DNA of 52,150 bases from contig CAJCIQ010000076.1 of the NCBI GenBank assembly GCA_903970475.1, positions 1 to 52,150 of the forward strand. Reading direction: 5' to 3'. The position numbers and the translations under genes are program-made. Shown piece by piece: positions 1-8,282 of this stretch (position 1 is the first letter of the stretch; the number at the start of each line of letters is the position of its first letter). The notes beneath the pieces are model-generated. The model saw only the letters and a program-made list of their open reading frames with translations, did not search any database and had not been told where the DNA came from. This DNA comes from Beijerinckiaceae bacterium (lineage in GTDB: Bacteria; Bacteroidota; Bacteroidia; Chitinophagales; Chitinophagaceae).

Positions 1-104
1 CTGGGTAAAGGGAGGCGTTATCAATAATACCGGGCCGTCCAAATCACTTCGTTTAGGGGGCAAAATTATCCATAAATTAGGGAACGGGCTAAATTACCCT
101 GGAA

Positions 105-884
105 ATGCTAAAAGTCTTATCATACCAAATGGCCGACAGTATTGATGTCAAAGCCTTGCGTTCCGTCCTGAAAGAAGGAATTTATCTCTACGATTCAGAT
201 GAATTATTCTATAAAACGGCAGAACAGTCATTCATTTATGTATTCAAGTACGGGGTTGTATGCTTTCTTAACTGTGAACCCAAGGAGATGGAGGCCTTCC
301 TTCAAAAGGTAGCTCCTTTTTGCAGGAATCTTTTTACTCAGTTCCTGACGGAGGAATTTGAGGTAGAAATCAATGCCAAGGAAAATAAATTCGGGTACAA
401 TAAAATTGAGATCGTTCAAGCCGATATACAGACACTGCGTATCATCATGTTGAACGTATCTCAATCGGTCGCCCTGGATTATTATTCTGTATTGACGGAT
501 AAACTACTGGAGGAATCCAACGCTCAAAACCAGGTACTGGAGAAAAAGGGAAAGCTGGACATATCGGGGCGCAAGCTTAAGCAATTCATAGCCCGCACAC
601 TGATACTCAAAAACCGCATTTCTGAGAACTTATATGTATTCGATTCCCCTCCGGAAACCTGGGAGAATGAACAATTGGGAAAGCTGGATCAGGGCTTGAA
701 AGAAACCTTTGATCTACAGGAACGGTACCGGGATATCAGAGAGGGCCTGGAAATTATTAAGGAAAACCTGGAATTGTTTAAAGACTTGCTACAATACAGG
801 AACAGCACGTTCCTGGAATGGATCATCATCATCCTGATTTTTGTAGAGGTGTTAAACCTTCTGTGGGAAAAACTGTTTAAGTGA
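105..884 (+). CDS. Rmd1/YagE family (DUF155) membrane-anchored protein
   Basis: A 259-residue protein matching the Rmd1/YagE (DUF155) family, whose eukaryotic members include yeast Rmd1 and human mitochondrial RMND1; bacterial function is not established. The N-terminal two thirds carry the family pattern (an IYLYDSDELFY-like segment near residue 26, then FKYGVVCFLN). The C-terminal part is helical (about 130-225) and ends in one membrane helix at about 237-255, so the protein is probably tail-anchored with its bulk in the cytoplasm. A possible -7 box TAAATTAG lies at 73-80 with a TTCG 21 nt upstream. Family call is firm from sequence pattern; role unknown. Confidence 0.82.
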   Translation: MLKVLSYQMADSIDVKALRSVLKEGIYLYDSDELFYKTAEQSFIYVFKYGVVCFLNCEPKEMEAFLQKVAPFCRNLFTQFLTEEFEVEINAKENKFGYNKIEIVQADIQTLRIIMLNVSQSVALDYYSVLTDKLLEESNAQNQVLEKKGKLDISGRKLKQFIARTLILKNRISENLYVFDSPPETWENEQLGKLDQGLKETFDLQERYRDIREGLEIIKENLELFKDLLQYRNSTFLEWIIIILIFVEVLNLLWEKLFK

Positions 885-922
885 ATGAATTGATTTAAAT
901 TGGTTCCTGAAAGCGCGGTCCA

Positions 923-2131
923 TTGAAAAAAAGAAATAAAGGCTGGATGGCATGGAAGATCGCATGCGTTGCCATATTACTACTATCAGGAGGCGCGTTG
1001 CAGGCTCAGGTCAGGCAGCGGGACGCCTCAGATGTGGTTAGTGCTATTTTCAGATCCAAGAAGAAAAAAAACAGTACTTCCCGCGACACTGCCTCCCAAA
1101 TCACCAAACCCACTATTTCAGGTCTTCCAGCCATCGGTTATACGCTTACTACCCGATTTGCCCTTACCCTTACCGGAAACGTGGCCTTCCGCCTGGATTC
1201 CAATGCCAATCTGTCTACCATTACTTCTTCTGTGGCCTATACCCAGAACCGTCAGTTTACCTTCCCACTGGAATCCAATATCTGGTCCAAGAATGGAAAG
1301 TATGACTTTATCGGGGACATCCATTTTATGAAATACCCACAGGAAACCTTTGGGTTGGGGTCCAATAGTTCCATTGATAATGCGGATAATATGGATTATA
1401 ATTATATCCGCTTTTATGAGATCGTCCTGCGTCAGGTGACAGCTAATTTCTTTTTGGGCATGGGTTATATCATCGACTGGCATTACAACATATCAGATCA
1501 AAATCCCCTTCCCAACGGTCAGACCCCGGATTATCAGTTCTATGGCCCTCAATCTTCCACTGTTTCTTCAGGCATTACCATTAATGCCCTCTACGATACC
1601 CGGGATAATTCCATCAACCCCTATCGCGGGTTTTATGCCAGCGGAACTTACCGGGTCAGCCCTAAGGTGATGGGTAGTGATGATAACTGGCATTCCTGCA
1701 TCATAGACTTGCGTAAGTATTTCATTTTTCCTTATGGTAGCCGCAATGTGCTTGCTTTCTGGCAATATGACTGGCTGATTTTGGATGGGCATCCCCCTTA
1801 CCTGGATTTGCCGTCCACAGGGTGGGACAGCTATTCCAATACGGGCAGGGGATATATTCAAGGACGTTTCCGCGGTAAGAAAATGGTCTATGGTGAGTCA
1901 GAATACCGCTTTCCCCTATCGGCGGACGGCTTGTTCGGGGCCGTCGCTTTCTTTAATGTAGAATCTTTCTCAGGATTGAACTCCAATCGCCTTCAAGCCG
2001 TCCAACCCGGCTGGGGAGGAGGCTTACGTATAAAACTCAATAAGCGCTCCCGCACCAATGTAGACATAGACTACGGCTTTGGGGAGCAGGGGTCTCGTGG
2101 CTTATTCGTCAATATCGGGGAGATGTTTTAA
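923..2131 (+). CDS. Omp85-like outer-membrane barrel protein (bacterial surface antigen family)
   Basis: About 400 residues with an N-terminal signal peptide ending in GGALQAQ and a C-terminal half resembling the BamA/TamA surface-antigen barrel: alternating strands, the segment NALYDTRDNSINPYRGFY near residues 220-237, and a loop GRGYIQGRFRG at 308-318 that resembles the conserved RG(F/Y) loop of Omp85 barrels. There is no room for POTRA domains: only about 70 residues of Ser/Lys-rich linker lie between signal peptide and barrel, so this is a barrel-only variant. The listed start is TTG, giving a Lys/Arg-rich n-region; ATG at 947 is an alternative with AAAGG just upstream. It follows the Rmd1-like gene by 38 bp. 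Confidence 0.75.
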   Translation: MKKRNKGWMAWKIACVAILLLSGGALQAQVRQRDASDVVSAIFRSKKKKNSTSRDTASQITKPTISGLPAIGYTLTTRFALTLTGNVAFRLDSNANLSTITSSVAYTQNRQFTFPLESNIWSKNGKYDFIGDIHFMKYPQETFGLGSNSSIDNADNMDYNYIRFYEIVLRQVTANFFLGMGYIIDWHYNISDQNPLPNGQTPDYQFYGPQSSTVSSGITINALYDTRDNSINPYRGFYASGTYRVSPKVMGSDDNWHSCIIDLRKYFIFPYGSRNVLAFWQYDWLILDGHPPYLDLPSTGWDSYSNTGRGYIQGRFRGKKMVYGESEYRFPLSADGLFGAVAFFNVESFSGLNSNRLQAVQPGWGGGLRIKLNKRSRTNVDIDYGFGEQGSRGLFVNIGEMF

Positions 2132-2227
2132 GCGTGGCACTGGAGCGACGCATATGGCGCGTGGCCCCGGCACGGCCAGGACAGCACGGGATGCTCACCT
2201 CCATAAAATCCCGGTAATTTGAAGGAT

Positions 2228-4951
2228 ATGAAAAAGCTAACATTGCTTCTATGCCTACAATGTCTGATGTTGGGTGCCTATGCCCAGGTTCAGGTTTCCC
2301 ATTTGCTTTGTGAACAGTTGACTGATCCTATGAGTGTGGACGCTCCTCAACCCAGATTGAGTTGGAGGATGACGGGCTCCGGCCGGGGTCTTGTGCAGAC
2401 AGCCTATGAAATCCGTGTAGCCAAGGAGGTCAAGGCTTTGAAAAAGGGGAAGGCTTTGGTCTGGAACAGCGCAAAAGTGGTCTCTGACCAGTCGGTATTT
2501 GTGCCCTATGGTGGAGCAGCGCTGGTTTCTGCCGGACGCTATTACTGGCAGGTAAGGGTTTGGGACAATCTGGGAAAAGCCTCTGCCTGGTCGGCCCCAG
2601 CTACCTTTGGGATGGGACTGATGCATCCTGCTGACTGGACGGCTCAGTGGATAGAGCCTGGTTATACGGAAGATAGTATACAGCGGCCCAGCCCATATTT
2701 GCGTCATGGGTTTACCCTGGCTAAAAAGGTACGTTCAGCCACCGTCTATATCACGGCACATGGACTATATGAGGCCCATATTAATGGTCAGAAAATAGGG
2801 GATGGGTGTTTGACACCTGGATGGACCAGCTATAATAAACGTTTGCAATACCAGGCCTATGACGTAACCTCCCAATTAAAGCAAGGCGCCAACGCTGTGG
2901 GTGTGATCCTGGCCAGCGGTTGGTACAGGGGGCCTATGGCCTGGGGTAATAATATCAATCGCTATGGCAAGACCCTGGGCGTTTTGTTTCAGATGATGAT
3001 TACTTATACGGATGGCAGTACCCAGACGGTTGTTTCTGATGGGAGCTGGAAATCCTCTACGGGCGCTATTGTGGCTTCTGGCATTTATGCCGGTGAAACC
3101 ATTGACGCCAGGTTGGAGAAGAAGGGTTGGGATGAACCTGGTTATGACGACGGACAATGGTCTGGTGTGAAGCCCTGTAGTTATGGATTCGATAACCTGG
3201 TGGGTACGGCAAATGAGCCGGTACGCCAGCATGAAGTGCTTCATCCGGTCAGCATATTCACTACCCCCAAAGGAGAACAGGTGATTGACTTTGGCCAAAA
3301 CATGGTGGGATGGGTAGAGGTAAGCGCCGCTGGTAAGTCAGGAGATCAGATCTCCTTGCATCATGCCGAAGTGTTGGATAAGGATGGGAACTTCTATACG
3401 GAAAACTTAAGGGTGGCTAAACAAAATGATGTATACATCCTCAGCGGGCAGGGGCAGGAGCATTTCCACCCCCATTTTACCTTCCAGGGGTTCCGGTTTG
3501 TAAAAGTGGAAGGGTATCCTGGTGTGTTGAAGCCAGAGGATTTCAGTGCAGTAGTGCTTTATTCAGATATGGAGAAAACAGGTTCCTTTACTTGTTCAGA
3601 CACGCTGATCAACCAGCTCCAGCATAATATTGAATGGGGTCAAAGGGGGAATTTCCTGGATGTGCCCACAGACTGTCCTCAGCGGGATGAACGGTTGGGT
3701 TGGACTGGAGACGCGGAAGTCTTTTCCAGAACCGCCTCCTATATCCGGAACGTGGATAATTTCTTTGCCAAGTGGTTAAAGGACGTAGCCGCAGACCAAT
3801 ACACAAACGGAGCGGTGCCCCATGTCATCCCCGATGTATTGAATCCGGGAGACGCTGGTTCTGCGGGTTGGGCGGATGTATCTACCATTATCCCCTGGAA
3901 TATGTACCTGGCTTACGGAGATAAGAAAATACTGGAAGACCAGTATCCTTCCATGAAAGCCTGGGTAGAATACATGCGGTCAAAAAGTAAGGATAACTTA
4001 TGGAATACGGGCGGACATTTTGGGGATTGGTTATACTATGTAAATGGAGATGATGAGGACGGATATCCAACGGCTACCAATAAGTATTATATAGCCCAAT
4101 GTTTCTATGCCCATTCTGTGCAGTTGCTGGTGGATGCTGCTGGGGTGCTGGGCCTTACCCAGGATTCCATTGCTTATTCCGGGCTGCTGAAGGATGTTAA
4201 GGATGCTTTTCTTAAGGAGTATGTTACCCCTGACGGGAAACTGACCTCCCCATCCCAAACGGGCTATGTACTGGCTTTGAATTTTGACATGCTCCCTGAA
4301 CAATGGAGAGCCCGGACGGCGAGCGCCCTGGTAGATAATATACGCGTATTCCATAATCACCTGACGACTGGTTTTCTGGGAACGCCCTATCTCTGTCACG
4401 TGCTCACTCGTTTTGGGTATAATGAGGTGGCGTATAAATTATTGCTACAGCAGACCTATCCTAGCTGGCTGTATCCGGTGAAAATGGGTGCCACCACGAT
4501 CTGGGAGCGCTGGGATGGGATAAGACCCGATGGTACCTTCGAAGATGCCGGCATGAACTCATTCAACCACTATGCCTACGGTGCCATTGGAGACTGGATG
4601 TACAGGGTCGTGGCTGGTATTGACGAGGCTGAACCTGGGTATAAATGGATCCGCATTCAGCCTCACCCCGGTCCTGGTTTGACTTCCGCTTCTGCAAGCT
4701 ATACCACTTACTATGGGCCTGTGGTCAGTGAGTGGAAGACCCTCGGAACCGGATTGGATATGCACGTGGTCATCCCTGCGGGAACAAGGGGTACTATTTA
4801 TATACCTGCCAGTGGGGCTTCGGGAGACAGTGTAAAAGAAGGTAATAACCCCCTGGCTTCGGCTGTCGGTGTGCAGGTAATGGGTAAGGAAGATGGGTAT
4901 GTCGTCGTGGAAGTGGGTAGTGGGGATTATCACTTTACGGTGGGACAATAA
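2228..4951 (+). CDS. Secreted bacterial alpha-L-rhamnosidase, GH78
   Basis: A 907-residue glycoside hydrolase predicted to release terminal L-rhamnose from plant or microbial glycans and glycosides. It starts with a signal peptide ending AYAQ, followed by the fibronectin-like and beta-sandwich domains typical of GH78 (an N-terminal LLCEQLTDPMSVD segment and a CNxxR-type sandwich around 150-330) and the (alpha/alpha)6 barrel. The acidic catalytic cluster is visible as DCPQRDERLGWTGDAE at 482-497 and the second conserved acid as WERWDG at 759-764. The length is normal. I chose ATG 2228 over the in-frame TTG 2219 because it gives a compact MKKLTLLL signal sequence. No SusC/SusD genes accompany it, so it is not in a recognisable polysaccharide-utilisation locus. 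Confidence 0.93.
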   Translation: MKKLTLLLCLQCLMLGAYAQVQVSHLLCEQLTDPMSVDAPQPRLSWRMTGSGRGLVQTAYEIRVAKEVKALKKGKALVWNSAKVVSDQSVFVPYGGAALVSAGRYYWQVRVWDNLGKASAWSAPATFGMGLMHPADWTAQWIEPGYTEDSIQRPSPYLRHGFTLAKKVRSATVYITAHGLYEAHINGQKIGDGCLTPGWTSYNKRLQYQAYDVTSQLKQGANAVGVILASGWYRGPMAWGNNINRYGKTLGVLFQMMITYTDGSTQTVVSDGSWKSSTGAIVASGIYAGETIDARLEKKGWDEPGYDDGQWSGVKPCSYGFDNLVGTANEPVRQHEVLHPVSIFTTPKGEQVIDFGQNMVGWVEVSAAGKSGDQISLHHAEVLDKDGNFYTENLRVAKQNDVYILSGQGQEHFHPHFTFQGFRFVKVEGYPGVLKPEDFSAVVLYSDMEKTGSFTCSDTLINQLQHNIEWGQRGNFLDVPTDCPQRDERLGWTGDAEVFSRTASYIRNVDNFFAKWLKDVAADQYTNGAVPHVIPDVLNPGDAGSAGWADVSTIIPWNMYLAYGDKKILEDQYPSMKAWVEYMRSKSKDNLWNTGGHFGDWLYYVNGDDEDGYPTATNKYYIAQCFYAHSVQLLVDAAGVLGLTQDSIAYSGLLKDVKDAFLKEYVTPDGKLTSPSQTGYVLALNFDMLPEQWRARTASALVDNIRVFHNHLTTGFLGTPYLCHVLTRFGYNEVAYKLLLQQTYPSWLYPVKMGATTIWERWDGIRPDGTFEDAGMNSFNHYAYGAIGDWMYRVVAGIDEAEPGYKWIRIQPHPGPGLTSASASYTTYYGPVVSEWKTLGTGLDMHVVIPAGTRGTIYIPASGASGDSVKEGNNPLASAVGVQVMGKEDGYVVVEVGSGDYHFTVGQ

Positions 4952-5070
4952 ATCTGGGGAATCTGGCCCGCGGCGGATTCACGCTGCCGCAGGCCATTCT
5001 TGGGCGGGGCGGATCTTTTCGCGGAGGTCTCCTTCCTTGCGCGCAAAGGCGCTAATCTTGCGGGTCGTCC
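4952..5070. other. GC-rich spacer between convergent genes
   Basis: The 119-bp gap between the convergent rhamnosidase and thiol-oxidoreductase genes is clearly richer in G+C than flanking upstream regions. It holds a weak GCGGC/GCCGC inverted repeat around 4970-4990 but no T-run, so I cannot call a terminator. Confidence 0.3.
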
Positions 5071-5592
5071 TTACATATGGGCCGCTAATGCTTTTTTCAT
5101 ATCGCCAAACATAGGTATCCCGTCGTATTTTTCACCATTGATGAAAAAGGTTGGGGTTCCATTTACGCCACTCATCAGGCCGCTTTCAAAATCGTCACTG
5201 ACTTTTTGGAGTAAGGATTTATCTGTCCAGTGAGACTGAATTTCGGCTGGATCCAGGCCTACGGAGGTGATGATTTTTAGTAGACCTCCTGTGCCTTCTT
5301 CCAGCAGATCCTGGTGCTCAAAGATGGCATCATGTAGCTGCCAGTATTTCCCTTTCCCTACTGCAACCTCCGTGGATAGTGCAGCGGGGAGGGCCATGGG
5401 ATGTGCTTCACTTAAAGGGAAGTTCCGGAAGACAAAGGCAAGGTTATCTCCAAAGTGACGGATCAACTTCTGTACGATGGGGTAAGCATGACCGCAATGC
5501 GGGCATTGATAGTCTCCATATTCCGTCAGCATGATGGCTGAGGGTAATTTGCCCAGAACGTGGTCTTTAGCATTGACAGCCGGTTGTAACAT
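5071..5592 (-). CDS. DsbA-family thiol oxidoreductase (thioredoxin_4), cytoplasmic
   Basis: A 173-residue DsbA/FrnE-like thioredoxin-fold protein. The active site is CPHC at residues 30-33 after EYGDYQ, the helical insertion follows, and the cis-proline loop GVNGTPTFFING is near the C-terminus. It has no signal peptide, so it probably acts in the cytoplasm rather than in disulfide formation during export. It begins 10 bp after the stop of the peroxiredoxin gene, so the two are very likely cotranscribed; reduction of the peroxiredoxin or a shared oxidative-stress role is plausible but not shown. Confidence 0.88.
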   Translation of the reverse strand: MLQPAVNAKDHVLGKLPSAIMLTEYGDYQCPHCGHAYPIVQKLIRHFGDNLAFVFRNFPLSEAHPMALPAALSTEVAVGKGKYWQLHDAIFEHQDLLEEGTGGLLKIITSVGLDPAEIQSHWTDKSLLQKVSDDFESGLMSGVNGTPTFFINGEKYDGIPMFGDMKKALAAHM

Positions 5593-5602
5593 GGACCAGG
5601 GT

Positions 5603-6064
5603 TTAGCGGGGTTCGATTTCTTTTAATTTTTCCAGTACACCATCAGCACCCGGATTAATGGCATCCGGTGAAATATGCGCGTATTGAATAATCCCATTTT
5701 TATCAATCAAATACAATGCCCTTTGGGAAGTACCCTCTTTATCATGATAAGCGTCATACAATTTACTGACGGCTCCCTTTGGCTGAAAGTCAGCCAGCAA
5801 CGGGAAATGGATGTTGTTGGCTTTGGCGTAAGCAATATGACACCAGGTATTATCTACAGATATACCTAACAATTGGGCGTTATACCTTTCAAAAATGGAT
5901 TTGGCCTGATTAAACAAGGCAATTTCATCTCCGCAAACAGGACTCCAATCGGCTGGATAGAATAAGAGGACTTTATGACTGTCTGTGATGCTGCTTAATT
6001 GCAGTGATTGGTCTGGTGTTACCGGTAAGGTAAAATCGGGTGCTTTCGTTCCAGGTTGTAGCAT
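5603..6064 (-). CDS. Peroxiredoxin (AhpC/TSA family)
   Basis: A 153-residue thioredoxin-fold peroxidase that would reduce H2O2 or organic peroxides. The peroxidatic cysteine is C44 in PADWSPVCGDE, which fits the P-x3-(S/T)-x2-C active-site pattern; a second cysteine, C75, lies in DNTWCH, and the conserved arginine follows in SQRALYLI. No classical C-terminal resolving cysteine is present, so a 1-Cys or atypical mechanism with an external thiol partner is likely. The downstream DsbA-like gene is a natural candidate. A possible -7 box (TATCTTTAG) ends 3 nt before its ATG. Confidence 0.92.
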   Translation of the reverse strand: MLQPGTKAPDFTLPVTPDQSLQLSSITDSHKVLLFYPADWSPVCGDEIALFNQAKSIFERYNAQLLGISVDNTWCHIAYAKANNIHFPLLADFQPKGAVSKLYDAYHDKEGTSQRALYLIDKNGIIQYAHISPDAINPGADGVLEKLKEIEPR

Positions 6065-6129
6065 AGTCTAAAGATAATGCATTGGGTCTGGATCACATCA
6101 AATTTGTACATTTATGCAAAGCAACCACT

Positions 6130-6381
6130 ATGGCGAAAATCACCAAAGAGACCTTCATCGTAGAAGGGGAGAACCTCCTGAAGAAAATTAAGGAACTGAT
6201 TAAGGAAGGCAACATCCGCAAGATCACCATTACCGAAAAGAATGGTCATGAGGTGATGAGCTTCCCATTAAATATGGGCATTGTTGGCGTGGCTATCGCG
6301 CCGGTGCTGGCTGCGGTAGGGGCCATTGCCGCCCTGCTGACGGAATGCACTATTGCCGTCGAAAGGGAAGAAAAGGTCTGA
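6130..6381 (+). CDS. DUF4342 family small protein
   Basis: An 83-residue protein with the DUF4342 layout: a short helical N-terminus (VEGENLLKKIKELIKEGN), a beta segment (IRKITITEKNG), then a hydrophobic Gly/Ala-rich stretch (MGIVGVAIAPVLAAVGAIAA, about 50-70) ending in TECTIAVERE. The hydrophobic part could be a membrane helix. The frame is open from 6082, but ATG 6130 gives the family N-terminus. Function unknown. Confidence 0.82.
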   Translation: MAKITKETFIVEGENLLKKIKELIKEGNIRKITITEKNGHEVMSFPLNMGIVGVAIAPVLAAVGAIAALLTECTIAVEREEKV

Positions 6382-6391
6382 GTTTTATTTA

Positions 6392-6423
6392 TTGACCTAT
6401 ATCAAGGGTCATCTTTATGTTTG
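6392..6423 (+). promoter_or_regulatory. Promoter of MFS-crp operon with FNR-like box
   Basis: An exact Bacteroidota -7 box TATGTTTG (6416-6423) lies 21 nt downstream of ATTG (6391-6394; consensus TTTG). Between the boxes is TTGAC-CTAT-ATCAA (6392-6405), matching 9 of 10 conserved positions of the FNR/CRP-type palindrome TTGAT-N4-ATCAA. The position suggests repression by steric block. The predicted transcription start is about 6429, some 26 nt before the MFS start codon. The Crp/Fnr protein encoded at the end of this operon is the obvious candidate ligand. Confidence 0.55.
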
Positions 6424-6454
6424 TATCCAGCTTTGCAGTTCAAAATTGAACAGC

Positions 6455-7675
6455 ATGGATACAAACAAGTCCGCTATTGCTTATTTATTGCCTGTAAGTC
6501 TCTGTGTATTCTTCGGATACTTAACCGTTGGTATTTCTTTAGGGACCATTCCGCTTTTTGTGCATGGGACCCTTCATTTCAACAACGTCATGGTGGGGCT
6601 GACGATTGGGATTCAGTCGGTAGCAACCCTGGCCTTCCGACATTACTCCGGCACCCTTTGCGATACCAAAGGAAGCCGGTTGGCGGTGCGTTATGGCGTA
6701 TGCATGTGCGTCTTGGCGGGGTTGACCTATATGTTGGCAGCAGCATTGATCCCCTCACCTGGCTTTAGCCTGATTGTCCTTTGTTTGGGTAGGATTTTCT
6801 TAGGGATAGGAGAAAGCCTGATGATTACCGGTGCCTTGGCCTGGGGTATTGGCCTGGTAGGTCATCAAAAAGCGGGCAAGGTCATGGCCTGGGTAGGTAT
6901 TGCTATATACGGGGCCGTTGCTTGCGGAGCCCCTTTAGGTCTATGGCTGATGCATAACCTCGGGTCTGAAGAAGCTTTCCTTTCTGTCGTCGTACTGCCC
7001 TGGCTGGGTTGGTTCATGGTGATGCGCCTGCCTTTAGTGGCTGCATCCGGGAAGGCGAGGGCGCCCTTTTACCAGGTAATTAAAAAAGTAGGCCTTCAAG
7101 GTAGCGGGTTGGCATTGGGTACGGTAGGCTTTGGGGGCTTGGCTTCTTTCGTTGCCCTGTATTTTGGACAAAAGGGATGGGGTAATGCTTCTTTAGCCCT
7201 CACTATGTTTGGCGGAGCTTATATACTGGTAAGGCTTTTCTGGGCTCATCTCCCGGACCGTCTGGGGGGCGCCAGGGTGGCCTTGTTTTCTTTGGCTATA
7301 GAGATCCTGGGACAGGTCTTGCTGTGGCAAGCACCCTCCGTCATCTACGCCCTTGGCGGTGCGGCTTTAACCGGAATGGGATTCTCCCTGGTTTTTCCTT
7401 CCTTTGGGGTGGAGGCGGTACGCAAAGTGTCTCCTCAAAATAAGGGGGTGGCCCTGGGTGCGTATATGGCTTTTTTCGATTTATCCCTAGGTCTTACCGG
7501 GCCCATAGCTGGTTGGGTTGCTGGGGAATGGGGTTATGCCGCCGTGTATGCTACGGGAGCCCTCAGCGGCCTGGCCGCCTTTGTCCTGGCGCTGGGATTA
7601 ACCTATAACAAATCGGTCAAACATGACGACTACGCAACTTCAACAATTCATACTAGGCAAAGTGTACCTCAGTGA
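6455..7675 (+). CDS. MFS transporter (YhhS/YfcJ-like)
   Basis: A 406-residue major facilitator with about 12 hydrophobic segments, resembling the YhhS/YfcJ-type exporters. The loop 2-3 signature is recognisable as SGTLCDTKGSRLAVRYG, and a second Asp/Arg loop (WAHLPDRLGGARVALF) occupies the pseudo-symmetric position in the second half. The substrate cannot be read from sequence; drugs or small metabolites are typical of the family. ATG 6455 is preferred to the upstream in-frame codon at 6353, which would overlap the DUF4342 gene and the promoter. The last 53 bp overlap the start of the Crp/Fnr gene, indicating one operon. Confidence 0.9.
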   Translation: MDTNKSAIAYLLPVSLCVFFGYLTVGISLGTIPLFVHGTLHFNNVMVGLTIGIQSVATLAFRHYSGTLCDTKGSRLAVRYGVCMCVLAGLTYMLAAALIPSPGFSLIVLCLGRIFLGIGESLMITGALAWGIGLVGHQKAGKVMAWVGIAIYGAVACGAPLGLWLMHNLGSEEAFLSVVVLPWLGWFMVMRLPLVAASGKARAPFYQVIKKVGLQGSGLALGTVGFGGLASFVALYFGQKGWGNASLALTMFGGAYILVRLFWAHLPDRLGGARVALFSLAIEILGQVLLWQAPSVIYALGGAALTGMGFSLVFPSFGVEAVRKVSPQNKGVALGAYMAFFDLSLGLTGPIAGWVAGEWGYAAVYATGALSGLAAFVLALGLTYNKSVKHDDYATSTIHTRQSVPQ

Positions 7676-8201
7676 GGAGGAATGCGCGGAGGTTTTGTCT
7701 TTTTACAAGCCTATGGAATTGTCCAGGCATCAGATACTATTAAGCGAAGGGGAACCTTCCCGTAAGATGTATTTTGTGGTGAAAGGCTGTCTGAGGGTGT
7801 TTTTTATAAAGGAGGATGGATCAGAGGTGACCCGTAGAATCGTATTTGAAAATGCTTTTTCTACCACTTTAGTAGGCTTCATCACGGGTAAACCTTCCCT
7901 GGAGTATACCCAAGCACTGGAACCTACTTCTTTACTCTATATTACCCAGGAGGATTTTTACGGGTTATTGGCCCGTATCCCAAAGTGGGAAAAGTTTTAC
8001 CGGCAGTACCTGGAAGTGGCTTATGTCATCAACACCAATCGACTGATGAGCTTTATAACGCAGGATGCGCTGCAAAGGTACCAGCTCCTTTTGGAGGAGG
8101 AACCCGAAATTGTCCAAAGGCTACCGAACAAAATCGTGGCCTCTTACCTAAACGTATCTCCCGAGACCTTAAGTCGGTTAAAATCGAGACGGACGCCTTA
8201 A
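7623..8201 (+). CDS. Crp/Fnr family transcriptional regulator
   Basis: A 192-residue regulator with an N-terminal cyclic-nucleotide-binding-like beta barrel (about 20-115; GEPSRKMYFVVKGCLRVFF) and a C-terminal helix-turn-helix (NKIVASYLNVSPETLSRLKS). It lacks the N-terminal cysteine cluster of true FNR, so oxygen sensing through an Fe-S cluster is unlikely. The recognition helix contains E-T-L-S-R, the same ExxSR arrangement with which E. coli FNR reads TTGAT; an FNR-like box lies in the promoter of this operon, so autoregulation is a specific prediction. It overlaps the MFS gene, so the transporter may be its main target. Confidence 0.9.
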   Translation: MTTTQLQQFILGKVYLSEEECAEVLSFYKPMELSRHQILLSEGEPSRKMYFVVKGCLRVFFIKEDGSEVTRRIVFENAFSTTLVGFITGKPSLEYTQALEPTSLLYITQEDFYGLLARIPKWEKFYRQYLEVAYVINTNRLMSFITQDALQRYQLLLEEEPEIVQRLPNKIVASYLNVSPETLSRLKSRRTP

Positions 8202-8282
8202 ATGCGGGCGGTCGCTAGCGGCACTGCGTCGCGGCGCTGCCTAGGGCCCCGCGGGCCTTGTCCGAGCCGGGTGTTTGCGCTC
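8202..8282. other. GC-rich spacer between convergent genes
   Basis: This 81-bp gap is strongly GC-rich. GGCCC-CGC-GGGCC forms a short perfect hairpin near 8246-8258, and GCCTAGG/CCTAGGC copies flank the middle. No T-run follows, so an intrinsic terminator is not convincing; the hairpins may still stop convergent transcription with Rho or act as processing sites. Confidence 0.3.

Noticed and set aside
1..145. Open frames reaching the left edge (a 47-codon one, and one ending LGKGRRYQ at 25-27)
   Set aside because: Too short to judge; the second may be the end of a real gene outside the window, but nothing supports it.
6082..6129. Extended N-terminus of the DUF4342 gene from 6082
   Set aside because: The extra 16 residues do not fit the family; the region more likely holds the leader and promoter (CAAATTTG at 6099).
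8202..8282. GC-rich hairpins as intrinsic terminator
   Set aside because: No T-run on either strand follows the GGCCC/GGGCC stem.
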